Origin: Pseudophaeobacter profundi | Lineage (GTDB): Bacteria; Pseudomonadota; Alphaproteobacteria; Rhodobacterales; Rhodobacteraceae | Reading direction: 5' to 3' | NCBI RefSeq assembly: GCF_029697505.1 | Contig: NZ_JARJEF010000004.1 | Coordinates: 248,001 to 312,000 of the forward strand | DNA: 64,000 nt | Part shown: positions 35,676 to 44,221 of the stretch, piece by piece | Layout of the letters: each line of letters opens with the position of its first letter | Position numbering within the stretch: the stretch's first letter is position 1 | Made by a program: the position numbers and the translations under genes | The notes under the pieces: model-generated | Databases searched by the model: none | What the model was told of the DNA's origin: nothing | Seen by the model: only the letters and a program-made list of their open reading frames with translations

Positions 35676-36573
35676 GGGGTCTTCCTCTTGTCACATCACT
35701 GTGGGGCAGGTTCAGTCCCGCCGCCGGTTGTTCTGGGTCCTGGACCAGCTGGGCAAGGCCTTCGGCCCCACCCGCCAGCCACATCAGATCGTCTGCATAA
35801 TTCTCGCGCATCATGGCGCATTGGGTCTCGTCAAAGGGGCGCCAGCGTCCCTCACCCTTGGGCAAGGCACCGGCGGCGCTGTCCATGAGATGCGCCCGCA
35901 TATCCTCCAGCCGCATGGAGCTGTTGAGCCGCACCCGTGCATAGCTGCGCGGCGCCTCCTGCCCGCTCAGAACAGACAGCTGAACTTCGGGGCGGCCGCC
36001 AAAGGTTTCAAACGGCAGGACCTTGATGGTAACACCCGGCATCGCACAGGCAATATCGCTGATCACATCGCGCCAGCTGCGGCGACTGGTGGCAAGGTTT
36101 TGCACCTGCTGTGCAGAAGGCACCCTGTGGCCGCGCACCACCGCATAGGTCAGGGCCGAGGCCCAATAGGATTCCAGACTGCGGATATTCAGCGCAACCG
36201 TGTTCAGTTGCCCGTCAAAGGCCTCGGCGTAGCGCGCCATGCGTTCACCAACACCACTATACAGCCCGCCCAGACGCAGGTTGGTTCGGGTGCTGCCAAT
36301 CAGGTTTTCATCGCTGATCACCAGGGTTTTGACCCCGCGGGCGCGGCTTTGGTGCAAATTCATCCTGATCCGCCCGCGCGCCCGTTTGGCATGTGCCTCA
36401 ACGCGGCCCACTGCTGGGGTAGGCAGCACCCCATGCAACAGCCCGTTGCGAGTCCGTCGCGGCCCCCAGAACCCAATTCCCTGCTTGGCCAGATCTGCCG
36501 CATTCTGGCGCAGATACTCCTGAAAGGAAGTGGTGGCACAACGGTGTGCCCCGAGGTGAAGACAGACTTGCAT
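35638..36573 (-). CDS. Sulfotransferase-like P-loop protein
   Basis: 311 residues from the ATG of [20 protein letters not shown]; the open frame to 36639 adds a polar, unlikely N-terminus. The [12 protein letters not shown] segment matches the 5'-phosphosulfate-binding loop of PAPS-dependent sulfotransferases, with [11 protein letters not shown] and [15 protein letters not shown] in positions seen in that family. The second (3'-phosphate) motif is less clear. No substrate is suggested. It is between mcm and the small genes downstream of pccA, overlaps mcm by 38 bases, and is thus likely cotranscribed with it. Confidence 0.65.
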   Translation of the reverse strand: MQVCLHLGAHRCATTSFQEYLRQNAADLAKQGIGFWGPRRTRNGLLHGVLPTPAVGRVEAHAKRARGRIRMNLHQSRARGVKTLVISDENLIGSTRTNLRLGGLYSGVGERMARYAEAFDGQLNTVALNIRSLESYWASALTYAVVRGHRVPSAQQVQNLATSRRSWRDVISDIACAMPGVTIKVLPFETFGGRPEVQLSVLSGQEAPRSYARVRLNSSMRLEDMRAHLMDSAAGALPKGEGRWRPFDETQCAMMRENYADDLMWLAGGAEGLAQLVQDPEQPAAGLNLPHSDVTRGRPHDKHNRRLAGSG

Positions 36574-36753
36574 CGCATTTCCTGTGTGTTGGACAGGGGG
36601 GCTTTTGTGCCCCCCGGTTAGGGAAAGGTGCGTCATCATTAGCCCCTGCCCCTCTCAAAGCGATTAACACCTGTGCGGTTATTTCTGTCCTGCGACCAAT
36701 TCCCCATCGCAATTGCGCGCCAGCCGCATATATTGAACCCAACAGGAGAGATT

Positions 36754-37200
36754 ATGAAACCATTCCTAGCCCTTGTTTTATCAAGTTTTCTCACCCCCGT
36801 GCTGGGCTGTTCTGCCTTGGCCGACACGGCGGAACAACCGGTCCTGATCCAATCCGGCGAAGGCGTTGATCTGGCCAGATTCCAGTGGCACAAACGTCCG
36901 GTGGTGGTCTTTGCCGATAGCCCTGAGGATCCGCGCTTCAAGGAACAGATGGCATATCTGGAGAGCGAACCGCAGGTGCTGCTGGATCGCGATGTCGTGG
37001 TCTTGACCGATACCAACCCAAGCGCAGCCTCGCCTCTGCGCAAAGCGCTGCGCCCGCGCGGCTTCATGCTGGTGTTGGTGGGCAAGGATGGCGGCGTCAA
37101 GCTGCGCAAACCGCATCCCTGGACGGTGCGCGAGTTGTCCCGCAGCATTGACAAATTTCCAGATCGTCTGCGCGAGGTGGAAGACCGGCGCGAGAAGTGA
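36754..37200 (+). CDS. DUF4174 family secreted protein
   Basis: 148 residues from the ATG preceded by AGGAGAG. A signal peptide (MKPFLALVLSSFLTPVLG, cleavage near ALA-DTA) is followed by a thioredoxin-like-looking domain: WHKRPVVVFADSPEDPRFKEQ, DRDVVVLTD, PRGFMLVLVGKDGGVKLRK and PWTVRELSRSIDKFPDRLRE. This is the DUF4174 pattern; no redox Cys pair is present. It is the only plus-strand gene within the pcc-mcm stretch. The 448-residue minus-strand frame across it is a shadow. Confidence 0.85.
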   Translation: MKPFLALVLSSFLTPVLGCSALADTAEQPVLIQSGEGVDLARFQWHKRPVVVFADSPEDPRFKEQMAYLESEPQVLLDRDVVVLTDTNPSAASPLRKALRPRGFMLVLVGKDGGVKLRKPHPWTVRELSRSIDKFPDRLREVEDRREK

Positions 37201-37204
37201 CGCG

Positions 37205-37705
37205 CTAGCCGTTGCTGCGCACGTAGATCACCGCCTTGGCCTGGGCATCTACAATCATGATGCCATGGCCGTCGGGAATGAAGGCCATGCGCGAAGTGGG
37301 GTTCATTATCGCCTGATGGTAGATTGATTTGACCAGCTCGCTCATGCAGTTGATCCCGGCCAGGCCCGAATTCAACACACTGATTCCCTGTGGTAAATCC
37401 CGCGACATTATGGCTTCGACCAGCGCGTTGGGGGATTTGTTGCCAACCTTGAAGACCAGTGGCTGCCCCTGCTCCAGCATTTGGAGCCCGGTATCCACGG
37501 ATCGCGCCGCCGTCAAAAGCGATGAAATGCGGGGGGACTCGGTGTGGAAGACGGCAGCCGTGCATGTGCTGCTGGATTGAAAGAAATAGGTCTCGCCCAA
37601 CGTGACCCATTGGGACAGCTGCAAACGCAGATCTTCTTCCTTGTCCAAGGCACAGCCCGAGATAACAAAAACCGTTGAAATCAGAGCAATTGCAGAACGA
37701 AGCAT
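37205..37705 (-). CDS. Putative lipoprotein
   Basis: 166 residues. The N-terminus MLRSAIALISTVFVISGC ends in a lipobox (VISGC), so it should be a lipid-anchored envelope protein. The mature part contains STCTAAVFHTESPRISS and SRMAFIPDGHGIMIVDAQAKAV. No family is recognised. It lies between the DUF4174 gene (convergent, four bases apart) and pccA. The 276 bases between it and pccA hold a small inverted repeat (CCCGTCGG / CCGACGGG at 37814-37837) and no gene I can support. Confidence 0.75.
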   Translation of the reverse strand: MLRSAIALISTVFVISGCALDKEEDLRLQLSQWVTLGETYFFQSSSTCTAAVFHTESPRISSLLTAARSVDTGLQMLEQGQPLVFKVGNKSPNALVEAIMSRDLPQGISVLNSGLAGINCMSELVKSIYHQAIMNPTSRMAFIPDGHGIMIVDAQAKAVIYVRSNG

Positions 37706-37981
37706 ACGTCACCTTGCGAGTAATCGATACGCGTGATGTCGCATGAAAAGCTAAAGATTTGGTGCATGGATCTTGGGCGGCGGCATTTTGCCCCTTGGCG
37801 CCCAAGCCCATCGCCCGTCGGTTGATTGCCCGACGGGATGACTGGTTAGCCAGCCGATTTTGCCGGGAGGCAGAGATCTGCATTGGGGCAGGCGAAACGC
37901 GCAGGCGCTGCCTGGGCAGTTGCGAGAGTGGGAAACCGAAGCCCCCTGCCCCCGCTGTCGCGCCTATGCCTGCCCCAAAGG

Positions 37982-40033
37982 TCACCCCTCAAATTCCATG
38001 ATCACATCGTCAACCGCCAGGCTATCGCCGGCGCTTGCGTTGATCTTGGCAACCACGCCTTTCTTTTCGGCCCGCAGGATGTTTTCCATCTTCATCGCTT
38101 CAACCGTGCACAACGCCTGGCCCTCATGCACCTCGTGGCCAACCTCGACCTCGACCTTGACGATCAATCCCGGCATTGGGCACAGCAGCAGCTTAGAGGT
38201 ATCAGGCACGATTTTTTCCGGCATCAGCTCGGCCAGTTCGGCCTGCCGGGGCGTGCGCACATGTACGATAAGATCGGCACCGCGTGACCGGATGCGAAAG
38301 CCCCCAGAGACCTTGCCGACCTTCAACACCAAGGGCGTGCCATCAACATCGATTGTCGCCAGCTGATCACCCGGCGTCCAGCTGCTGGAAATGCGCATAG
38401 TACCGCCATCTTCAAAAGTGACCGAAGCCCCCTGCTGGTCGGCCTCGATGCTGACGGGAAAGTGCTGCTCCTGCAGCGAAACCATCCAGTCCGTGCCAAC
38501 CCGACGTTCGTGGTTGTCCATACGGCCCGATACCCGCGCGCGGCGAATTTCGGCCACCCGGTGCATCGCCGCTGCCGAGGCTGCAATTCGGCGCAGGTCA
38601 GCCTCGGGCAATTCAACCCCGTCAAAGCCTTCTGGGTATTGCTCTTCGATAAAGGCGGTGGTCATCGTGCCTTCAATAAAGATCGGGTGATCCATCACCG
38701 CCGACAGGAACGGCAGGTTGTGACCGATGCCTTCCACCTCGAAACCGTCAAGCGCATTGCGCATCGCCTCGATCGCCTGATCGCGGGTTGGTGCCCAGGT
38801 GCAAAGCTTGGCAATCATCGGGTCATAATACATCGAGATCTCGCCGCCTTCATAGACGCCGGTATCATTGCGCACTGCAAAGCCATCACCCGCCGGGGCA
38901 TCGCCCTGCCATTTGTCACTGTCCAACAGGGGGCCGGCGGCAATCTCGGCGGGCGGGCGGTAACGGGTCAGGCGGCCAATCGAAGGCAAGAAACCGCGAT
39001 AGGGATCTTCGGCATAGAGCCGGTTTTCAATGGCCCAGCCGTTCAGCTGCACATCGTCCTGGGTAATGCTCAGCGGTTCACCATTGGCAACCCGGATCAT
39101 CTGTTCAACCAGATCGACACCGGTGATCAGCTCGGTCACCGGATGTTCCACCTGCAGGCGGGTGTTCATTTCCAGGAAGTAGAAGTTCTTGTCACCATCA
39201 ACGATGAATTCCACGGTACCGGCAGAGGCATAGTCAACCGCCTGCGCCAGCGCGACGGCCTGTTCGCCCATCGCCTTGCGGGTGGCTTCATCCAGAAAGG
39301 GGCTTGGCGCTTCTTCCACAACCTTCTGCTGGCGCCGCTGGATCGAGCATTCGCGCTCGCCCAGGTAAATGCCATTGCCATGGGCATCGCAGAGCACCTG
39401 AATTTCGATATGGCGCGGCTGGGTGACAAATTTCTCGATGAAGATACGGTCATCGCCAAAGGAATTTGCCGCCTCGTTCTTGGAAGACTGAAAGCCCTCG
39501 CGCGCTTCTGCATCGTTCCAGGCAATCCGCATGCCCTTGCCGCCGCCGCCGGCAGAGGCCTTGAGCATCACCGGATAGCCGATCTCTTGCGAGATCTTCA
39601 CCGCCTCATCCGCGTCTTCAATCAGGCCCATGTGGCCTGGCACCGTGGAAACCCCGGCCTCCTTGGCGATCTTCTTCGAGGTGATCTTGTCGCCCATTTT
39701 TTCAATGGCGCCAACGGGGGGGCCGACAAAGGCAACGCCTTCGGCTGCCAGGGCCTCGGCAAATTTGGAATTCTCCGACAGGAAACCATAGCCGGGGTGT
39801 ACCGCCTGGGCGCCCGTGGCGCGGATGGCCTCCATCACCTTGTCGATGACGATATAGGATTGGTTGGCCGGGGGTGGGCCGATATGTACCGCTTCATCGG
39901 CCATTTGCACATGCAGGGCCTGCTTGTCCGCGTCCGAATAAATCGCAACGGTTTTGATGCCCATCTTGCGGGCTGTCTTGATAACACGGCAGGCGATTTC
40001 GCCCCGGTTCGCGATCAGGATCTTTTCAAACAT
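37982..40033 (-). CDS. pccA: Propionyl-CoA carboxylase alpha subunit (biotin carboxylase/BCCP)
   Basis: 683 residues. The N-terminal 450 residues are biotin carboxylase: MFEKILIANRGEIACRVIKTA, the ATP-grasp Gly-rich loop KASAGGGGKGMRI, and VEHPVTELITGVDLVEQMI. A linker domain (BT) follows, then the C-terminal biotinyl domain with EAMKMEN near 645-651, the biotinylated Lys being about 648. With PccB it carboxylates propionyl-CoA to methylmalonyl-CoA. The start overlaps nothing; a terminator hairpin lies upstream, so pccA probably has its own promoter. Confidence 0.97.
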   Translation of the reverse strand: MFEKILIANRGEIACRVIKTARKMGIKTVAIYSDADKQALHVQMADEAVHIGPPPANQSYIVIDKVMEAIRATGAQAVHPGYGFLSENSKFAEALAAEGVAFVGPPVGAIEKMGDKITSKKIAKEAGVSTVPGHMGLIEDADEAVKISQEIGYPVMLKASAGGGGKGMRIAWNDAEAREGFQSSKNEAANSFGDDRIFIEKFVTQPRHIEIQVLCDAHGNGIYLGERECSIQRRQQKVVEEAPSPFLDEATRKAMGEQAVALAQAVDYASAGTVEFIVDGDKNFYFLEMNTRLQVEHPVTELITGVDLVEQMIRVANGEPLSITQDDVQLNGWAIENRLYAEDPYRGFLPSIGRLTRYRPPAEIAAGPLLDSDKWQGDAPAGDGFAVRNDTGVYEGGEISMYYDPMIAKLCTWAPTRDQAIEAMRNALDGFEVEGIGHNLPFLSAVMDHPIFIEGTMTTAFIEEQYPEGFDGVELPEADLRRIAASAAAMHRVAEIRRARVSGRMDNHERRVGTDWMVSLQEQHFPVSIEADQQGASVTFEDGGTMRISSSWTPGDQLATIDVDGTPLVLKVGKVSGGFRIRSRGADLIVHVRTPRQAELAELMPEKIVPDTSKLLLCPMPGLIVKVEVEVGHEVHEGQALCTVEAMKMENILRAEKKGVVAKINASAGDSLAVDDVIMEFEG

Positions 40034-40068
40034 TGGCAGTCCCTTGTTCTTTTATATGCCGGAATGCA

Positions 40069-40107
40069 AAACGCCGCGGCTGCGCCCATGGCGCGCCCGC
40101 GGCGTTT
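40069..40107 (-). terminator. Terminator upstream of pccA
   Basis: An 11-bp stem AAACGCCGCGG / CCGCGGCGTTT; read on the minus strand it is followed by TTTTGC. It would end transcripts of the small lipoprotein gene before pccA. Confidence 0.75.
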
Positions 40108-40173
40108 GCGTGGATGTCATGTGCCGCCCGAGAATGGGCTAGGCAGGTCAAAAAGCGGCGCGCAGATGCGGCC

Positions 40174-40377
40174 TTAACACTTACGGGGGTTTTCCTTGCA
40201 ATAGACGAGGTTGGCAGCCGCCCCAACGGCCGCGCCTGTGACCAGGTTGCCATGCAGCAAGGCCGACCCGACCGCGCCGGCGCCTGCGCCGTAAATGACC
40301 TGTTCGCCGGTCGTTTCGCCACAGGCAGACAGGCTCGCGGCGGCACCAAACCCAAGTGTAAAAATGATTGCTCGCAT
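40174..40377 (-). CDS. Small glycine-rich lipoprotein
   Basis: 67 residues from the ATG of MRAIIFTLGFGAAAS, preceded by GGAG. The signal ends in a lipobox (SLSAC). The mature peptide, GETTGEQVIYGAGAGAVGSAL, then a hydrophobic Gly/Ala-rich stretch with AAVGAAANLVYC, resembles small glycine-zipper-like envelope lipoproteins. Two further Cys (YCKENPRKC) are near the end. It lies between pccA and pccB in the conserved region. Confidence 0.7.
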   Translation of the reverse strand: MRAIIFTLGFGAAASLSACGETTGEQVIYGAGAGAVGSALLHGNLVTGAAVGAAANLVYCKENPRKC

Positions 40378-40654
40378 GATGTTACTCCTTCTCTGCGGGA
40401 GAGTTTCTCTCGCAGCCAAAAAGCAGCTACCGCACTGTCAAGCAATGGCAACGCGCGAAACGGCGCAAAATGAGCAGGAGCGCGCCCATGGGTCACGCCC
40501 TTTCGGCGGGCTCTTGCCTGCCCTGTGGTGCGGCACTGGACAAGCCGACGGACAGAGCCAGAAAACGGCGGGGCATTGCCATAAACCTGCAGGTTGGCTG
40601 CGCGGGGTTCCCCCCCTGCGCAGCACCAGTCGGCATCATGCTTCGCCCCGGCGT

Positions 40655-41011
40655 TCACAGGTTTTTACCTTCAAACGCATCCGGGAATGACAGCTGCGCT
40701 GCCTCCATGTCGATCACCAAGAGCGCCTCGTATGAGGCCGGATCAAAGGGATCTTCAGCTGGCAGAACTTCGCGCCCAAACAGCCAGCTCAGCCGACCGG
40801 CATCCAAGTTGCCACGTTCAAAGGGTTGGTCGCCAAACTGCTGCAACAGCGCCTGCATAAACGCGGCGTCGGCGCGGCGGTCCATTGGCTTGCGATCGCG
40901 AAAACGTTCGCGTCGCGTCAGTGCTGTTACCCCTTTGGGATTGGGACGACGCACGACAAATTGGAAATCTGTTCCTGGCAAACGGCCAGGGAACCCACGG
41001 TGCTTTAACAT
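40655..41011 (-). CDS. Hypothetical protein of the pcc region
   Basis: 118 residues from the ATG of MLKHRGFPGRLPGTDFQFVVR; an upstream start at 41059 adds a poor N-terminus. It is Arg-rich at first, with RRPNPKGVTALTRRERFRDRK, then MDRRADAAFMQALLQQFGDQPFERGNLD, and acidic toward the end. No signal peptide and no known family. It follows the 46-residue lipoprotein gene on the same strand. I see nothing else in 40378-40654. Confidence 0.55.
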   Translation of the reverse strand: MLKHRGFPGRLPGTDFQFVVRRPNPKGVTALTRRERFRDRKPMDRRADAAFMQALLQQFGDQPFERGNLDAGRLSWLFGREVLPAEDPFDPASYEALLVIDMEAAQLSFPDAFEGKNL

Positions 41012-41047
41012 GATGGTGCCTCCAGTCCGGCACCCCGAAGGTCGGCT

Positions 41048-41072
41048 GGGGCCGGCCACAGGGCCGGACCCC
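41048..41072. terminator. GC hairpin after the 46-residue lipoprotein gene
   Basis: GGGGCCGGCC and GGCCGGACCCC pair with one bulged A around a four-base loop. It lies 9 bases past the gene's stop. A TCTT run is on the plus-strand side only, so termination on the minus strand is uncertain. Confidence 0.4.
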
Positions 41073-41080
41073 TCTTGTCG

Positions 41081-41221
41081 TTACTTGTATTTGCCGGTGT
41101 ATTCTGGCTCGACCGAGATGGGCTCGGGCTCAACCACAACAAACTCTTCCTGCTTGCTGCCGCAGGCAGCAACCATCCCCAGCAGACCCGCCAGCGTGAT
41201 AAACTTGATGCTCTTGGACAT
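41081..41221 (-). CDS. 46-residue lipoprotein
   Basis: Starts MSKSIKFITLAGLLGMVAAC: a full signal with lipobox (VAAC), then GSKQEEFVVVEPEPISVEPE and a YTGKYK end. AGGAGA precedes the ATG by four bases. Very short, acidic mature lipoproteins of this type are common beside pcc genes in this group. It has no known function. It is too short for routine ORF detection, but the signal, ribosome site and downstream hairpin agree. Confidence 0.7.
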   Translation of the reverse strand: MSKSIKFITLAGLLGMVAACGSKQEEFVVVEPEPISVEPEYTGKYK

Positions 41222-41435
41222 TTCTGTCTCCTGATTTGTTTTGCGAAGCCGTCAGCACTATGGGTGCTGTCCGGCCCCAGCCTCAATAGGTGAAAGGTAC
41301 TGCGACCAATCGCGCCAAGGATAGCCGGGATAACGACCAATTCACATCGAAAAGCTGCCCACCCAAGGGCCTGTGACCACAAAGTCGCAAAAACATGCCG
41401 AGCCCCGCAGCCCGCCGCAAGATGTTGTAGAAACA

Positions 41436-42017
41436 TCAGAATGCCTCCCAGATGCAGCGATCTTTTTCCAGGCGATAGGCCTCAAAAAACTGGGTTGCTT
41501 CGGCATCCTGAAAACCAAATTCCACCGGACGGTCCGAAAAGGAGATCACCACCATGCTGGGCGACAGCGCGTGTTCGCGCAGGTAGTCCAGCACGACAGA
41601 GCCGCAAAGATGTTCCATGTCGGCGGCGCTGCGTTCATAATCCATGCGCCCGCCGCCAACCGCGGCCGCGTCATATGCCGCATCCGACTGGCGCGAAATC
41701 TCTGGCGCGACAAAGCGAAACCGAGCCCAGAGCGCCCCCGGACTATCATCCAACAGCACCTCTGACAGCAAAACCCGCTGACCAGACGGCACGGAAACCG
41801 GCACAAAGGCCCCCGATAGATTGGCCTCATCCGCGTGAACAGGGATGACCACCAGCGATAAGACCAGGGCACAGCCAAACAGAATTGCCGTCGAAACAGG
41901 GGAAACCGGATCACCCAAACCGCAACCCCACCCCCCAATAACTTGGGCTCCTCCGGGCGGGGCTGCTGGCGCTGCGCCACTGGCGCGCGCTATCCGGTAT
42001 CGGTTGGGATGGATCAT
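41436..42017 (-). CDS. DUF6497-like secreted protein
   Basis: 193 residues. The start ATG overlaps the upstream stop (ATGA), so translation is probably coupled; a first Ala/Pro/Gly-rich part is followed by a hydrophobic signal or anchor (TAILFGCALVLSLVVIPVHA). The mature part has VPSGQRVLLSEVLLDDSPGAL, ARFRFVAPEI, and a C-terminal FSDRPVEFGFQDAEATQFFEA with a late Cys. This is the DUF6497 pattern as I remember it; no function is known. It is third gene from pccB on the minus strand. Confidence 0.65.
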   Translation of the reverse strand: MIHPNRYRIARASGAAPAAPPGGAQVIGGWGCGLGDPVSPVSTAILFGCALVLSLVVIPVHADEANLSGAFVPVSVPSGQRVLLSEVLLDDSPGALWARFRFVAPEISRQSDAAYDAAAVGGGRMDYERSAADMEHLCGSVVLDYLREHALSPSMVVISFSDRPVEFGFQDAEATQFFEAYRLEKDRCIWEAF

Positions 42018-42436
42018 TGTCCAGTCTCGGCCTCTTTGTCAAACCCTGTTGTACATTTGTGCAGCTTTTCCTCTACCTGCACAGTTTTTAATCGGTTCTT
42101 GCCTGACCGGGCATACCGCAGCCACCGGCTGCGCTTCACCTCGTCTTCCAACACCGCCTTGATTTCAGAGGCCAAATTGCCTGGCACACGCCCCGCGACA
42201 CGCCCGCCTGCCGTCACCAGCAGCCCCTCGGCATGTGGCTCCACCTGCACCACCGGGGAAAAGCCACGCACATTTTGCACCGCGCGCCACATGTCCTGGC
42301 GGATCTGCTGCGCCAACCGCAGCGGATCTGCCGATGGCAGCGCCACGGTGACCGCAACATCAAGCCGCGCAGGCGTCTGACGACAGAGCGTCAATACGCC
42401 CCCTTCCTCCAGGATATGCCAACCGCTCCGGCGCAT
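42014..42436 (-). CDS. Conserved hypothetical protein next to pccB
   Basis: About 140 residues. The start is taken as the ATG of MRRSGWHILEEGG with AAGGG eight bases upstream; a GTG at 42445 and an ATG at 42442 are alternatives. It reads like a small alpha-beta protein: LDVAVTVALPSADPLRLAQQI, RAVQNVRGFSPVVQVEPHAEG and VPGNLASEIKAVLEDEV. There is no signal peptide. It starts 10-13 bases after pccB, so it is in the pccB operon and coupled to the DUF6497-like gene. Confidence 0.7.
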   Translation of the reverse strand: MRRSGWHILEEGGVLTLCRQTPARLDVAVTVALPSADPLRLAQQIRQDMWRAVQNVRGFSPVVQVEPHAEGLLVTAGGRVAGRVPGNLASEIKAVLEDEVKRSRWLRYARSGKNRLKTVQVEEKLHKCTTGFDKEAETGQ

Positions 42437-42448
42437 CACCATCACCCT

Positions 42449-43981
42449 TTACAGAGGGATATTGTCGTGTTTTTTCCACGGGTTCTTCAACGACTTGCCC
42501 CGCAGAGAGGCAAAGGCACGAGAGACCCGACGGCGGGTGGATTTGGGCTGAATCACCTCGTCGATGAAACCGCGTTCAGCCGCCACAAAGGGATTGGCAA
42601 ACCGGGTCTCATAATCGGCGGTATGGGCGGCGATCTTGTCCGCATCGCCCAAATCGCCCCGATGAATGATTTCAGTCGCGCCCTTGGCACCCATCACCGC
42701 GATTTCAGCGGTGGGCCAAGCATAGTTGAAATCACCACGCAGGTGCTTGGAGGCCATCACGTCATAGGCTCCGCCATAGGCCTTGCGGGTGATCACCGTG
42801 ACCTTTGGCACCGTGGCTTCACCGTAGGCGAACAGCAGCTTGGCACCATGTTTGATCACGCCGCCATATTCCTGGGACGTACCAGGCAGAAAGCCGGGCA
42901 CATCGACCAGCGTCAGGATTGGAATTTCAAAGCAATCGCAGAACCGCACGAAGCGCGCCGCCTTGCGCGAGCTGTCGATATCCAGGCAGCCCGCCAGCAC
43001 CATCGGTTGGTTGGCAACAACGCCCACAGTCTGACCTTCAAGGCGAATGAACCCGGTGATGATGTTCTTGGCAAAATCTTCCTGAATTTCGTAGAAATCG
43101 CCTTCGTCCGCAACCTTGGTGATCAGCTCTTTCATGTCGTAGGGCGAATTGGGGTTGGCCGGGATCAGGGTATCCAGGCTGTCTTCAATGCGGCCTGGTT
43201 CATCAAAGAAAGGGCGCACCGGGGGTTTCTCCCGGTTGTTCAGCGGCAGGAAATCAACCAGACGGCGCACCTCGGCCAAGGCCTCTACATCATTTTCAAA
43301 GGCCGCATCCGCGACGCTGGATTTCTTGGTATGGGTTGATGCACCGCCCAGCTCTTCGGCAGTGACCACCTCGTTGGTGACGGTCTTGACCACATCGGGG
43401 CCGGTCACAAACATGTAAGAGGTGTCTTTCACCATAAAGATGAAATCCGTCATCGCAGGCGAATAAACCGCGCCGCCGGCGCAGGGCCCCATGATCACCG
43501 AGATCTGCGGCACCACGCCGCTGGCCATGATATTGCGCTGGAACACCTCGGCATAGCCGGCCAGCGAAGCCACGCCCTCCTGAATACGGGCCCCACCGGA
43601 ATCATTGATGCCGATGATCGGCGCCCCATTCTGGATCGCCATATCCTGAATTTTGCAGATCTTCTGCGCATGGGTTTCCGACAGTGAACCACCAAAGACG
43701 GTGAAATCCTGACTGAACACATAGACCATACGGCCATTGATGGTGCCCCAGCCGGTGACCACGCCATCCCCTGCAGGCTTTTGCTTCTCCATGCCAAAAT
43801 CCGTGCAGCGATGCGCGACGAACATGTCGAACTCTTCAAAGCTATCCTCATCCAACAGCAGCTCGATACGCTCGCGCGCGGTCAGCTTGCCGCGCGCATG
43901 CTGGGCATCGATACGGCGCTGCCCGCCCCCCAGACGTGCGTCATTGCGGCGGTCTTCCAGCTCGGACAGGATATCTTTCAT
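42449..43981 (-). CDS. pccB: Propionyl-CoA carboxylase beta subunit
   Basis: 510 residues from the ATG of [14 protein letters not shown] with GGGGA upstream; the frame extends to 44053 through an implausible leader. It is the carboxyltransferase subunit: [44 protein letters not shown], then [14 protein letters not shown] and [20 protein letters not shown], and ending with [14 protein letters not shown] and KKHDNIPL, all standard for PccB. With PccA it forms the biotin-dependent propionyl-CoA carboxylase. TTTGCAAA-type sites precede it. Confidence 0.97.
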   Translation of the reverse strand: MKDILSELEDRRNDARLGGGQRRIDAQHARGKLTARERIELLLDEDSFEEFDMFVAHRCTDFGMEKQKPAGDGVVTGWGTINGRMVYVFSQDFTVFGGSLSETHAQKICKIQDMAIQNGAPIIGINDSGGARIQEGVASLAGYAEVFQRNIMASGVVPQISVIMGPCAGGAVYSPAMTDFIFMVKDTSYMFVTGPDVVKTVTNEVVTAEELGGASTHTKKSSVADAAFENDVEALAEVRRLVDFLPLNNREKPPVRPFFDEPGRIEDSLDTLIPANPNSPYDMKELITKVADEGDFYEIQEDFAKNIITGFIRLEGQTVGVVANQPMVLAGCLDIDSSRKAARFVRFCDCFEIPILTLVDVPGFLPGTSQEYGGVIKHGAKLLFAYGEATVPKVTVITRKAYGGAYDVMASKHLRGDFNYAWPTAEIAVMGAKGATEIIHRGDLGDADKIAAHTADYETRFANPFVAAERGFIDEVIQPKSTRRRVSRAFASLRGKSLKNPWKKHDNIPL

Positions 43982-44045
43982 TGCACGGGTCCCCATATAG
44001 ATTTTGCCACAGCCTAACGCCCGCGCCGCACAAGCCAAAGGTAAA

Positions 44046-44073
44046 TTTGGCAAATTTGCAAATATTTTGCATA
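44046..44073. promoter_or_regulatory. Putative PccR boxes upstream of pccB
   Basis: TTTGGCAAA (44046-44054), TTTGCAAA (44055-44062) and TTTGCATA (44066-44073) follow each other. They lie 65-92 bases upstream of the pccB ATG and upstream of the divergent protease gene. From memory, Rhodobacter PccR recognises paired TTTGCAAA units; the spacing here is three bases rather than the published four. Confidence 0.65.
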
Positions 44074-44221
44074 CAGTTAGTGAATAGTTGAATATTTGCT
44101 AACAATACAACTGTTTCCAAAATCGATCCAATGCAACATATTTTCGCCTTACAACGTTCACTCTTCGTTCAAGGGATACTGCGCAGTATCACCCCCGGTT
44201 CACATAAAATCGGGCATCAAC

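Noticed and set aside
36639-37985. 448-codon minus-strand frame downstream of pccA, with a GTG overlapping the pccA stop
   Set aside because: It covers a clear DUF4174 gene and a lipoprotein gene in other frames, both with proper signals, and its own protein is low in complexity.
38462-40177. 571-codon plus-strand frame opposite pccA
   Set aside because: Antisense of a highly conserved gene; rich in His, Arg and Gly as expected from codon mirror effects.
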